NCBI GenBank assembly: GCA_002104985.1 | Contig: MCGO01000004.1 | Span: forward strand, 682,001 to 746,000 | Direction: 5' to 3' | Length of the DNA stretch: 64,000 bases | Source of the DNA: Rhizoclosmatium globosum | Lineage: Eukaryota; Chytridiomycota; Chytridiomycetes; Chytridiales; Chytriomycetaceae | Shown here: piece after piece, positions 1-11,700 of the stretch | Numbering within the stretch: position 1 is the first letter of the stretch | Layout: each line of letters starts with the position of its first letter | Position numbers and translations under genes: made by a program | Notes under the pieces: generated by a model | The model's input: the letters and a program-made list of their open reading frames with translations, nothing else | What the model was told of the DNA's origin: nothing | Database searches by the model: none

Positions 1-267
1 GAGCGTTCCATACACGGCAGGCAGTGAGACAGTTGGTCGCACATTCATGAGAACAATCTGGTCTGTCTCGGGACGGACAAGGTTCTGGATGGCCCAGTCA
101 AAGGCGTATTCAGAGAACTTGCTCGCATCCACGGCAATCGCAACGACTCGCGTGGGAGCAACGGTGTGGTCTTCGTGGGGGTGGACAACGTCTTCATGGA
201 CCAAGTTGGGCGTCTTGTTCTGGTCGGCTGAGACAGGAGCAATAGCAGTATCGGCGGCGGCAGACAT
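1..267 (-). CDS. Universal stress protein A, duplicate copy, 3' part off the window
   Basis: The ATG is at 267 on the minus strand and the first exon runs off the left edge. The visible part matches the first exon of the USP at 30555 (N-terminus MSAAADTAI, then the nucleotide-binding beta strand VVAIAVDASKFSEYAFDWA). USP domains bind ATP or act as small stress-response alpha/beta proteins; in fungi most are uncharacterised. It is transcribed away from the USP copy at 546-1112 across a shared promoter of about 280 bases. It lies in the left arm of the inverted duplication. No lesion is seen in the visible part; whether the rest is intact cannot be seen. Confidence 0.75.
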   Translation of the reverse strand, partial: MSAAADTAIAPVSADQNKTPNLVHEDVVHPHEDHTVAPTRVVAIAVDASKFSEYAFDWAIQNLVRPETDQIVLMNVRPTVSLPAVYGTL

Positions 268-362
268 TGTTAGGATTATTTGGGGGTTGGATAGGATTCT
301 TTTTCGAATGATGGTTTGGGAGAGGGAAAAACAAGGCGCGATTTATGGTGGCCAAATCACTC

Positions 363-380
363 TGACTCAAGTGTGACTCA
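363..380. promoter_or_regulatory. Paired AP-1/Gcn4-type sites (left arm)
   Basis: Two TGACTCA heptamers begin at 363 and 374, exactly 11 bases (about one helical turn) apart, in the promoter between the divergent USP genes. TGACTCA is the consensus of AP-1/Gcn4-class bZIP factors; Yap/Pap1-type members respond to stress. The pair is preserved in the other arm (30442-30459). Binding is inferred. Confidence 0.5.
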
Positions 381-509
381 CTTTTATCACAACACCCACC
401 CTCGTGCTTCGTCTGCCACGCGGTACTTCTCGAATTAACTCGAATTTTGATATTCGCGTAATCGATGGAGGTTTTGTTTTATTTCATTCTGTTGACAAGC
501 TTTGGTTGA

Positions 510-1112
510 ATGAGTAGCAGAAAAAAAGGTTCTGGAAAACAACCAATGGCAACGTATGAAGAAGTAACCGACAGCTATAACCCGGACGACTGGAAGAAGG
601 ATATTATCTCTGGACGGATCATTTGTGTCGCAATAGGTGAAACCGTCCAAATCGTAACGGTACCAACAATGGTCCTCATGAGACAGTGCAGATGGCTCAG
701 ACGATGGAAACAAGGCGTTCTATTGGGCCCTCGATCATTTAGTTAAACCGTCCACGGGAATCATAAATAAGCTGGCGCTCCTGAGTAAGGACTGTTGCTT
801 TCTCGACATCGCTTATGGTCCCCAACAGCATGTACACCGTTGAATTCCTCAGAATCTGTGAAACAAGAATGCCAGACGCTCTTAAAGAATTATATGGCCC
901 TTGTTCGCGTTGCCAATCTCAATATTCCTTTACGAGCAATTTTACTTCGTGGAGACGTTAGAACCCAATTGTGCGATATTGCAGATGAGCTGAAGGCAGA
1001 TGTTTTCGTGATTGGAACGAGGGGATTGGGTGCATTGAAACGTGCAGTGTTAGGTTCAGTATCGGACTATGTCTCAAAACATTGTGAATGCACAGTGATT
1101 ATCGCAAAATAG
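510..1112 (+). pseudogene. Universal stress protein B, left-arm copy, frameshifted
   Basis: Copy of the USP at 29703-30271. Exon 1 (start ATG 510, or the conserved in-frame ATG at 546, MATYEEVTD) ends at a GT donor near 640. Exon 2 begins in the DGSDDGNKA region near 692 and should continue into SSESVKQEC and the GTRGLGALKRAVLGS nucleotide-binding loop. Around 820-825 this copy reads GGTCCCCAACAG where the other arm reads GGTCCTTCAACAG. The missing base shifts the frame and gives a TGA soon after, so the C-terminal ATP-binding half is lost. A sequencing error is possible, but other substitutions separate the two arms. Confidence 0.7.
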
Positions 1113-1224
1113 GAAATAAAATACATCAATAATCACGTGGAGATGTGTCAGAAGTTGTACTTATGACTCACCGACGTCTGTTTCATAAAAAGCCAAATCC
1201 CCCTTCCCAACAACAACTGCCAAA

Positions 1225-1715
1225 ATGAATTCTTCAGCTATTCCTGCTACTTCCACTACTGCAACCACTGCCATATCTCCCGAGAGAATTGGCACAGACA
1301 GTATTCCACCAGTCAAAGACCAAAAATCATCAACTACTCCAAAACGTATAATCGCTATAGCAGTAGACGACGGCCCAGATTCCGAATACGCTCTAAAATG
1401 GGCCCTGGATCATTTGATCAATAAGGAAGACCAAGTTTGCCTGATTAACGTCCGCCAACAGGCCGTACAAGGAAACCACTTCGGATACGAGCAATCTTTG
1501 AACGAGGATATAATCGAATGTCTTGAAAACTATAATCGTGAGGCTTCTCACAACATTCTCAAGCATTTTGGTTCTCTCGTTGAAGCGAAAGGCGCAACAG
1601 TGCGGGCAATGTCATTGCGAGGAAATCCAAAGCAAGAAATCCTGAGCAAAATCGATGATATTCGTGCAGAAATGCTGGTGGTTGGGTGCCGTGGGTTAAG
1701 TCCACTTAATGAAGG
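1225..1715 (+). pseudogene. Third USP, truncated at the G-loop
   Basis: The ATG at 1225 opens a USP reading frame: a Ser/Thr-rich leader, then RIIAIAVDDGPDSEYALKWA and finally MLVVGCRGLSPLNE. The family would continue with the (G)FLGSVSDY ribose-phosphate loop and the last beta strand. Here the sequence reads GFQGSQS and then unrelated residues ending near 1797. The break falls where a PP2C coding fragment begins in another frame, so the gene looks like a fusion breakpoint. The first ~160 residues look intact. Confidence 0.65.
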
Positions 1716-1909
1716 ATTTCAAGGGAGTCAATCTTGCCACCAGTTTAGTTCGAGCTGCGATGGTTGGCGGTGGTGGCCGTGTTGCTGGAAGACGTGATGC
1801 GGCTGGAATGATGAATTTGGCTGAGGAAGCTGAATTGCGTGCAGGACTCGAGCCAGGAGAGGCTCGTAACGTCAGAGATGATATTACATGCATTGTTGTT
1901 GTTTTTTGA
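1712..1909 (+). pseudogene. C-terminal fragment of a PP2C (PPM) phosphatase
   Basis: This frame reads DFKGVNLATSLVRAAMVGG and ends in RNVRDDITCIVVVF then TGA. That matches the end of PP2C phosphatases of the pyruvate dehydrogenase phosphatase/Ptc5-6 type: an N-A-x-x-L-x-R-x-A helix, then Y/V-RDDITV beta strand and stop. Nothing of the ~300 upstream residues with the metal-binding DGH/DG motifs is present. The fragment starts within the broken USP gene in a different frame, so it cannot make a phosphatase. The part with GGGG and Ala/Glu-rich sequence is more GC-rich than the USP portion. Confidence 0.65.
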
Positions 1910-1944
1910 AGAAAACATTAAAAGAAACTTTTACCAAAATCAGA

Positions 1945-2553
1945 ATGGAGGATTCACCCAAATTCGCAAGAATAGATTCATTCCTCGATCTAGCCATAGA
2001 AGATGATGAAATAGGAGTCGCACATCCATTTGATGGTATGACGGACTGGGATCAAGATGATGTGTGGCATGATGGGCTGCATGAAACATCAAACATGGAC
2101 GCACCAATCGACGTTGATTTGCTAGAGAGCGTAAATTTCAACATTAGTCGCATTGCCATCTCGGAAACTCGGCCTGATAAAGGGAAGGGTAAAGCCGTGG
2201 CTGTTGCAGAAGCCGATACCCCAACCACCCTCTGCCGCCATTTGTTGGCAGGCGGATGTTATCGCTCAGATTGCTGGTTCTCACATGATCTATCTACTAC
2301 AGTGTGCAAATTCTATTTGTCGGGCTTCTGCAGAAAAGGGGATGAGTGCCCCTTTTTACACGAGCGGGAAGAGATTGAAGCCGTTTGGGAACAGCAACAA
2401 GAGCTACATTACGAAGATGACATAAATTTAAAAAACTTTTGTTCAATAAACTTTTGTTCGAAAGTGATAAATAACCCTCAAAATTTTGAAGCAAGTGAGT
2501 TGATCCCCTTCATCCCTTCATCCCTTCCTTCCCAATCTGTGAGGTGTGTATAG
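1945..2553 (+). CDS. CCCH zinc-finger protein, 3' end cut by the giant element
   Basis: From ATG 1945 (MEDSPKFARIDSF) an acidic N-terminus leads to two adjacent CCCH fingers: CRHLLAGGCYRSDCWFSH and CKFYLSGFCRKGDECPFLH. The paired arrangement resembles the N-terminal module of fungal CCCH proteins that often carry a C-terminal SMR domain (nucleic-acid binding); that part is not present. After ~170 residues the frame becomes AT-rich with a repeated AACTTTTGTTC. At about 2470 it enters the left end of element A, where it runs to a TAG at 2551-2553. The last ~28 codons are therefore element sequence. No remainder of the gene was recognised on the other side of the element. Confidence 0.6.
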   Translation: MEDSPKFARIDSFLDLAIEDDEIGVAHPFDGMTDWDQDDVWHDGLHETSNMDAPIDVDLLESVNFNISRIAISETRPDKGKGKAVAVAEADTPTTLCRHLLAGGCYRSDCWFSHDLSTTVCKFYLSGFCRKGDECPFLHEREEIEAVWEQQQELHYEDDINLKNFCSINFCSKVINNPQNFEASELIPFIPSSLPSQSVRCV

Positions 2554-2785
2554 TGGTCCAATTTCATTATGAGTGCTCTATCAACTTTGTACTATCTGCG
2601 ATCATTCCGCAGACACTTCCTCTTTGATTTGGTCCTTCCGGGCCCAGACCACTTACCCCACTCAACAACCCGATAACCTTTCCTCCTTCCCCGCTTCCTT
2701 TTATTTCCTTTTCCATTCCATCAACTACACTGTTTCTTCTTCTCGTGGCTGTCTTTTTGACTCTCGTGTTTGATTGTCTGTGAGG
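2470..2785 (+). promoter_or_regulatory. 5' leader/promoter region of element A
   Basis: About 315 bases before the first plausible start codon, conserved in copy B. It holds a 12-base palindrome at 2479-2490, a pyrimidine-rich run of CCCTTCAT-type repeats (about 2505-2532) and an inverted repeat CTGCG/CGCAG around 2597-2614. No convincing protein-coding exon was seen. It probably contains the promoter and 5' UTR of the giant gene. Confidence 0.4.
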
Positions 2786-5700
2786 ATGGAAATCTCCACA
2801 GAGGTTACCTATTTTTCTCTCCTACTCCTTCATCATCATGATATCATTGACGCTAATCATGTTAAATAGATGTTCAACGTGTCCACTTTCTCTGCCATCG
2901 CAGCTCTGTCCTTATTCAACGTTGTCGTCGTCGGAGGTATGTTCCCTTTCTGCAACACGCAACCACTGACAATACTATTCACAAAGCATTCCATGTTTTA
3001 CACGATATTTCCGACTTTATTTGTCACTGCTTGATGTCTGTAGTTCAAGTCGACTTAATCACGAATTCTCACCACTGGTGTCCCACTACCGTCGGAGGTT
3101 TCCTCCTTTCACTCTGTCTTCCGATTGTTGACACTCAGGTATGTACCCTAGCCATTCAATGGCGACTTGTAATTCTAACATTTGTCCCTTCCACCACAAT
3201 AGGTTACCCTGAAACTGTCAATCTGGTCTCTGGTTACCTTGACCATCTCCTGCCCTCTTCCCTTCTTTCTATTCGTTTGGGAGAAAGAACAACATCAACG
3301 TTCTTTGCGTCGCCAGTTCAAGTTCCACTCAAAATGGCTGAGGAATCATCCTCTCTTTGGGTCTACCGAGTACGAACAGACTAGGAACAAGCACCGCCAA
3401 CACAAGTCGTATGCCAAGAAATCTCTCAAAGCCGTGGAGAAGGAACTGAAGCTCGCTCAACTGGTGGAGCTGCTCTCTGGTTACGAACGACTTGTCCACG
3501 AGATCAAGGTTGCCGAGCTGCTTGCTCGCTATGAGGACCTTGTTTCCCCGCTCTACTCACTACTGGTCTGCTGTGGCTTTATGATTAGTGGATTGTTGGA
3601 CCTCGTCAAGTATGTCTACTCCTCTTGGTTGCGAGTGCCGTCTACATCGCTGTCTGTCAATCACAAGTTCCATCTCTCTGTTATCGTGCCAAATGGCTCA
3701 ATCACGATGGTTCTTGTCTCCAATGATTCAACTGTTCTTGAAGCAAAGCAGGCTGCGTCCTTAACTGTTGGTCTCTCTCTTGTGGGTCTTCAACTGTATC
3801 GACCTGGCCGGCACTGGAAGCGATTGTCCTCATCTCGAACACTCTATGGTAAGTTTTTATTGCGTTCATTGAAATTCGTTGTTGCTTATTCAAGCTCATA
3901 GATCTTGGTCTGAATCCCAGTACTCTTGTGCAGCTTGGACCGCGTTCACAGAGTCAATCAAGGAGTCAATCAAGGAATACCAAGTCATCCACTCTACCAA
4001 CTACTTTCAGCCATCTTGATTCCGTCTTGACCAATCCAGTTATGGATGAAACAACTGTTTTTCGAAATCCTCGTCTGTCACAGACGCGGACCAAGTCTGA
4101 CCCCACCAAGACGACAGCCAAGAATGTTGTTTGCCACCACACTGGGATTTGGTTCGCGGATATAAATCCTCAAGTTTCTCCATCTTGGTCTATCCCTGTT
4201 GACACTTCTCACACTGGTGGTATTGACTCATTCAGTAATTCTCTTCCAGTTGGAAAGCGCACCCATATTCATCTCGAGCATCAACCCAGTTTACCCACTC
4301 TCCCTAAAACCTCCAAACCAACTATACACCACCCACCATTCCCCCCAATTACTCTGCTTGACTTCATTCCACCTCATGTAGTCGCTCGGCTTGGTGAGTA
4401 CTTTGACTCAATCCCTTAACATTTTCCCTAACCTATATCTTATTTAACAGGTCTATCAAAAGCAGCTCAGCTTGTTGACTCAACTTTGACTCAAGGGATT
4501 ACTGTCCCTCAAGGAGACGGTCCACCACCAGAACCACCACCACTTCTTGAACCAGAGACTGTATTGAACACTCAAGCAGCCGGTTATTCACTGGATTCCA
4601 TGTCGCATCAAGATTGGATTCCAACTCCTGAGCTCGCATTGGCCGTATTTGGTTTCTTGGATAACGTCAGTTGTGTTTCCCGGAAAAGGGCCATTATGTC
4701 TGCTTTATTCAAGTCATGGTCACAGCTTGACAAGTGTCCACCATCTATCAATCAAATTGAATTGTTGGATCTGTCTACTACTACTGTTGGAACTGAACAG
4801 CCTTCACTCTCGAGCTTCTTTGTCGAACTGGTGGATGGCCACAATCTGTTTGTCGAAATGCCTTCTATGTTGACTATTCGTGACCTTCGAGAGTTTCTAT
4901 ACCAAGAACGGAACGTGATCTATGCTCTGTCTTGTACTCTTGTGTTTGGCATGATCAAGTTGGAAAACTCGAGCCTTTTGTCTTGTAAGTATTAAACTTG
5001 AAAATTTATTCTATTTTAACCTTCAAAATAGCGTACAACATTCCAACTGACTCGACTCTCAAGTTTGTGGTTCAAGTACGTGGAGGAGCAGATCGTGCCT
5101 CTCGAACTCAAGACAGTGATACGAAGGAGTTCTTGACTAGCTCGGGGTCCAATTCAAATAGTCCGCCATCCCAAAATAATGTGACACCAACAACCGAGCC
5201 AGTTCCATTGTCCACTACTTCATCTGTCGAACCATCAACTCGCAGATCCGATCCACCACCTCCAATTCCGCTTCGTGATGAATCCCATGAAACTCCATCC
5301 TTGGGTGGTTCTTCTGTTGATGGTTCGTCCAACCCTGGTGTTAGTCCATATTCGCTCCAAAACCGTCGTCTGTTCCGTTTCTCTCGCGAATCATCAACAA
5401 ATGTATGGCTGCTGCTTTCTGCGTTTAATATTCCTAAATATTTCTAATGCTTAGGTTTCTGACTTTGGTGTTGGCGAGTTTTCCGCAGCAAGTTCAAACG
5501 TTGACGACTTGGAGTCCACTGGAACTACACCAACAAATCTTGAAGTACAAGAACAAGATCCGATATCAAAAACAAGAAGATTCGCGTTTTCTCCTTTCTT
5601 GGAACCCAAGGCTTCTGTCATTGCTGCCTCCTCTGCTGTATCTCCCACTCTTCCTTTCGTCAGATCTGATTCAAATTTTTCTGATGCTTTGACCGCACCG

Positions 5701-8700
5701 GAACCATCTTTGTTTGTTCCGTACACAGTGTCTGACTCCGAAGCTGATAGTGTGTCTTCACAGTCAGTTCAGTCTGACTTTGATTCTGTGGCTGACGGAG
5801 AGGTAATATTCTTGGTGTTCAAAGGCTAAGTTTAATTATGTACAAAAAGGATGGTGATATCGATTATGAACTACTCAATCAGTTTCAACGTCTTGGTTTC
5901 GATGACTCGGCTTCGGACCTGGACTCTGTCAGTGGACTAGAGGATTTATTGAATGAAACCTCAAGTTTGAATCTGGACAGCTTTGATGCAGTCAATCTGT
6001 TTGAACTGGAGCAAAATCTGGCGGATCTGGATCTTGGGTATGGCACGGCTGCATTCATATCTGCCGCGGGGAAGGCAAAAGGAGCAAAGAAAGCAAAACA
6101 ATCAAAACCAGCCACAAAACCTATCAAAGCAAAAGCAGCCAAACCAAGGAAAGGAAAGGGAAAGCGACTGATTGAGGAGGACGAGGAAGATGATGTACCA
6201 GACGAGATTGACAAAGATCCTCCTTCTGATCCAGTACCAGGGGTGAGTTTTCTACTCTTGTGCTCAAACTAGAATCTAATGCACTGTTTTGTAATAGATG
6301 CCAACACCACTTCCCCGTGTCAAGGTTCCTCAAGGGTCAATCTTTATCAATGCCACTACATCATTGATTCCTCATGAGTTAAAACCCCGTTACCGGTCCT
6401 TTGCTCGAATTTACGACAAGTTCTTGAGTACGTCGCAGTCGATTCTTGAGTGTGAAAGGTTTCTGAATACCATGACTGGGATGCCGCTCCGTCAAGCTCT
6501 TGTTGCCTTTGAAACTCAATTTGGGTTTATTCATCCTGCTGGCGCCGCCATGATTGCTATTCAGGAACGTGTCAAGTCTGTGTCCAAACATAATACCGAC
6601 AATAATATGGAAGGCGAAACAGTGTTTAGTATTGTCCCTCAGTTGTACAAGTGTCCTCAGGGTATGGTTGATGGACTGGATCACTGCAGCTGTTTTACTG
6701 GAGATTGGAGTTATAGTGTGAATCAAGCGACATTTGATGTGCTACAAGAAAGTCATGATGCTTCTGTTTTCTCTCTCGGAGCTGACTTGAATCAGTTGAA
6801 GCAGGAGTTGGTGTTGCGCGGACGTACTATTGTTCCGAGTGTTGTGTTTGTTTTGTCACTGAATAGGTAAGCCTGTTGTTGTTTTGAACTCTTGGTGTTT
6901 TGACTTTGTTTTGGTGTATAGATACCTATTTTGTCCAAAGCTACTTTTTGATCTTGGTGTTTGTGCCGAACCTGTTTTTGGAATCAAAATTGTCAACGTT
7001 GATGCTATCCATGAAGCCATGTACAAAATCTCATTGGCGCTTTTAGTCAAAACGGGTACACCCACTTTTGTCGAAGAAGAAGGAGATGGTGATGGTGATG
7101 GAGGTTTAGTTGGAATTCCAGTCCCAGTTCCAGTCCAAGGTCCAATCCAGGTTCCAGTCCAAGATAGTCCAGTCCAAGATAGTCCAGTCCAAGATAGTCC
7201 AGTCCGAGGTCCAGTCCAAGGTCCAGTCCAAGGTGGAGTTAAGCCTGTCCCTAAAAAAAACTCTGTACTTGGTGGCAGCAGTCGTGATGAGTCAGCTGAC
7301 TCGAACATTGAAAAATGGCCTGAACGACCTCAGTTAGGACTCTGGAAGAAGGAGTATTACGTTCTTCTGGACAAGTTGCAAAATGTGGATAATCGACTTG
7401 CTGAGGTGTTTACTGATCAACACTTTTTGGTATGCATATTATTACTTCTTTGTCTTTTCTAACGAGGTCAATCAGGACGGATTCTGTCCACTATGTTTTA
7501 CAGAACACAAAGGGTCAAGTGATACTGCAACGTTGTTTGCCTTTGAAAACCATATCATGACTCGTCATTTCCATCGACCTGATTCATCTCGACCTCCCTT
7601 TCCATCTCGAGGTTCTTATTCGGATATAAATCTCTTTAACAAAAATCTGGCTGTGCTCATCCCAGATTCACCAGGACCTGGATCATTGGTATGTCTTGAA
7701 TCTCGTCAAAATCATTTTTTATGCTAATAGTTCTATTCATTATAAAAGGAACCGTGTCCCATCTGTCAACTCCATGGACACCCACAAGACTTGCTTCGAC
7801 ATATGATTGATGCGCACTCGACCTATGTTCCTCCTGTTGCCACTGGAGTTCCAACTGTCCCAACTCCTCCCGCTGTTCCGACTTTTCCAGTCATCCTTGT
7901 TGCTCCAGTTGCTCCAGTTGCTCCAGCCGCTCCAACTGCCCCAGCCACTCTTGATCCCAATCCTGCTGATGCAGATGCTCCAATTACAGATTCAAGTACT
8001 ATCACAGTTGTGAACCGACAGCTGGTTGCTGGATCTGATGCTTCTTGCTGTGTCACCAATCTGAGGATTATGGACGCTCGTCTTGTCAACCAGGCTTTTG
8101 AAATGGGATCAAGTTACGTGTATTCCATGAATCACCCCGCCACTGCTGCTCACTCCATGCGTCCAGGAAGTTATCCGATTTGGATCCAAGGTCCTGATGG
8201 GAAAACTTTGAAGCCTCCAAGAACAGCCATGACTGATCGGGAACTCAAACTACATGACTTTATTGTTCTTCGCCAACTACTGGCTACTTGGCAGGCATTC
8301 ACAAATGGAGACCCAAGCGACGCTGACATGACTCGAGTTTATCGTACATTGAAGAATCAAGACAGTACTCAAAGTTATGGTCCGTACTTGGCTCATCGAG
8401 GTGATTTTGCTGCAGCCAATAGGTCCAAATTGAGTGACAGTGAGGCTATGGAGTTGTTTGGTACCATTCAACAGTACAACAAGAAGGGCGGCATCAAGAA
8501 TGTGACTGGTGTTATTGTTGAAACATTTCACTGGACGAATAGTGCAAGGTTGTTGAACACACCAATACATCAACACCGAGTTCAAGTCGCGCAGGACAAC
8601 CAACACCAACTCAATGTTCAAGTTGATGATGTTGGAAATGTTGATGTTGGAGATGTGGATGTTTTGGACCAAAATGAAGATGTTGAGATGAAAGATGTGT

Positions 8701-11700
8701 TTGGTGAGTTGTTTGTTTTCTTTGAGTAAGAATCAAGACTCAATCTTTCAACTAGGACATCCTGTACCCTGTCAGCTGTTCTTTGATAAAGCTCCAATCA
8801 GTCCTACCTCTTTTCGACTTTCCTCAGAACTCTATACAGAGTTGATGGACTTGAGCAAAATATTGTTGATTGGCCTGTCCATGGTGAACAAGAAAGTCAT
8901 TGGTAGGAGCTTCAAGATCCAGAAGAATGGGATGCACCATGTGTTTCAGTCAGCATTGACTACGTTGAATGAATTTCTTCAGACCTTGCCCACCTTTACT
9001 GGTGGGGAATGGTGTTCAGGGTCAATCTTGTTCAAGTCGTACTCAAAAGCACCGGATTTTGGCAAGGAACCCATGAGCTTCTCTGGAGCAACAGAGCTTG
9101 GAGTGGTGTTTTTCAAGAATAGTGATTCCAAGATATCTCATGTGAGCTTTATCCCCTCAGTATCTAATATATTAGATATTAATAGTAATTCAACACATAG
9201 ATTCTACCACTGTTCCAAGTGTTGGCAACTACCACATTCAACCCCACCAGGAACCAACCTGTGACAGCCAAGGTCAAAGTGTTGGGCCTCCATTCTATTC
9301 TGTTTGGAGACAAGGTGGTTCTTCGGGATTTCCGAAACCAGACAACTCATCTGCTCCAAGTTGGCAAACATTCTCATCAGAAACTTCAATTTATTTCTCG
9401 TTCATTCATAAGACCAGGTGGTGACCATGATCCTGTGCTTTGGAGCGAACTGATTTCTCCAGCTTGGAATGATACTCGGAGACGTGTTTGGGGCTACTCT
9501 CTTGCTATGGGGATTCAAGACTTTGTTTCTGGTGCAAGTCTTGAGGCGCCTGAATCTCTTGTATCTGTGTCAGTAACTGGAAGCAAAGCCTCAATCTACC
9601 GCAACAATTTCAACTCTACCGTAAAGAAGCTGTTGTTGTGCCACCCAAAGTTGAAGGATTCTGATGATGTTGTATTGAATGCTGCCATTTCAACTCATTT
9701 TGGTCATGGTCGTGTTGTTCAACCAATGACGTCTCCTCAGTCAATTTCAAAACTGGGATATATCTACATGAGAGCAGCTGTGCAACAATGGTTGCAATTA
9801 AAAGAATCTGTTCCAAATATCAAACAAAAAGTTGATATTGGTGCAACATTAACTCTCAACTTTCAACTGAGTCAAAGAGTTCAGGAACGTTCTGCTGATG
9901 ACGTGTGGGACTTTGTATTTCCACAGCACACCTTTCAAAATCTCACTCTTCAAACCAACGATCAGCCATTGAACTCAAAAGTCCTGAATGTTCGTCCACT
10001 TGTAGTTGCCTTGGATGGGACTAGCTTCAATTTCAAACACACTCATGGATATAAGGGGGCCCACATGTCTGGGGTTATGCCGTCTCAACAAGTTCCTCAA
10101 CTTGATGCCATTCCTTCCAAATGGTCCAATAACAATCAATATGAGGCTTTGTTTCTGCCTCTGTTCAAACATGATGTTGCTGGGAGTGTTGAGACTCAGA
10201 GTGATGATGAAAAGGATGAAAATGTTGAGACAAGGAGTAGTGAAGCTGAGAGTGAAAACGGAGGCATGAATAGTGACAGAGCCAAAGTTGAGGTGAGATG
10301 ATTCAAAGGTGTTTGTTTACTCTAATTCAATTTCTTAGAAACAACCCCGACGCGTGATAAAGACTTCAACGTTTCAACTGACAAAGGACAGATTGAGCAG
10401 GATGCCTTCCAAGAGGATCAAGGAGGAACAAGAAGTGTTGCTGAAACTGGCGTTTGAGAATCGCCGCACTCTTGCTGATGATGTGCCAAAAGAGCAGATT
10501 GATATTGCGTATGTGTTTTCCTTTGGCTTCAAATGACTGGCAGCTAACTCTGAGTAAGATGATGACATCAAACGGAAAAGACCACCAACAATACTTCTTG
10601 AACACATATGTTGCCCATGGTATGTGTATTTGACTGTTTCTGTTTTTGATTCAACCTTTTGATGTTAAAAACTGTGAGCAGGAACTGTCCAGGATGAACA
10701 AGAAAGAAGATTGCTCAAAGCCTACGTAGATCTTGCTACTTTGGCATTTGATACTGTTCGGGTTCTTGTTCCTGGCACCATCAATCTCTTCAACAAGTTG
10801 CATGCTGCCGCATTGAACATCCAACTTGAGGATCTACCTCCCAATGAACAGAATCAGCAACCAGTCCACCAGAGGATCTTGGCTTTTCTGGATTCTCCCT
10901 CTTTCAAACGAAATCAGAGCCCTGAGATTGAGTACAATCGTCTAAGTGCCAACCAACAACCTGGCCAACTACTTGCCATTATTCGTGATCTCTTTGCAGC
11001 TTCAAATTCAAATCCATTGAGAATACTGTTTGATATTGTAAAGGAGCTTGATGGTCTTAAAGTGTCCAAATCTAGTTGCTGGGATCGTATGATTGTTTTG
11101 GCCATATTGCTTGGAGCTGTCAATAAGAATGATTCACATGAAGTCTGGACTGCAGCCATGAGTGATGGTGCTGTTGGATTTGTTACAGAAGATGGAGAGT
11201 TCTGGTATTATCCCACTGAGCATTCCAAGGACCAGCTTGCTCTGTTACGTTTCAGCATCATTACTCTTCTATTGGATCCCAAATCTGGCTTAAATATCTC
11301 TGATAGGGGACATTATCTGGATACATTCTTGAATAAGGATTTATCAGCACTGAAAGTGAGTCTGTACAACCAACTGGAACATGACTTGAGTCAGGAAAAA
11401 GAGGATGCAGACGTTGATGATGATGACAACAGCAATCAAGGAAGTGACAAGGAGGATTATGTTCCGTTCAAATCAGATGAAAAGAAGAAATTGGTTGGGG
11501 AGGTTGTCTATCGGGTCCGACCTGTTCAAAATGATGTCACTCTTGATGATGCTGCCCAAAGGCTTTCACAAAACTTGTTTCCTCGGTTCTATGATTCCAA
11601 TATTCTGTTATCTGCTGGCGAAAGTACCACCACAGATGCCATGGATGTGATTATAGAGACGGGTCCTTTCAACATGGTGAATGGATTTCTGGTTGGAACA

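Larger units (their letters stand above)
1..1144 (+). repeat. Left arm of a >1.1-kb inverted duplication
   Basis: Positions 1 to about 1144 match the reverse complement of about 29670-30821. The arm carries the 5' part of one USP gene, the bidirectional promoter and a whole second USP gene. Identity is high but not perfect: there are scattered substitutions, a one-base deletion near 823 and a changed start region. It ends in a shared ATCACGTGGAGAT block just past the second USP gene. The arm continues beyond the window. Confidence 0.9.

Noticed and set aside
1..1144. Inverted duplication as an assembly artefact
   Set aside because: The arms differ by substitutions, a one-base deletion and a changed start region, and end at different flanks, so they are real diverged copies.
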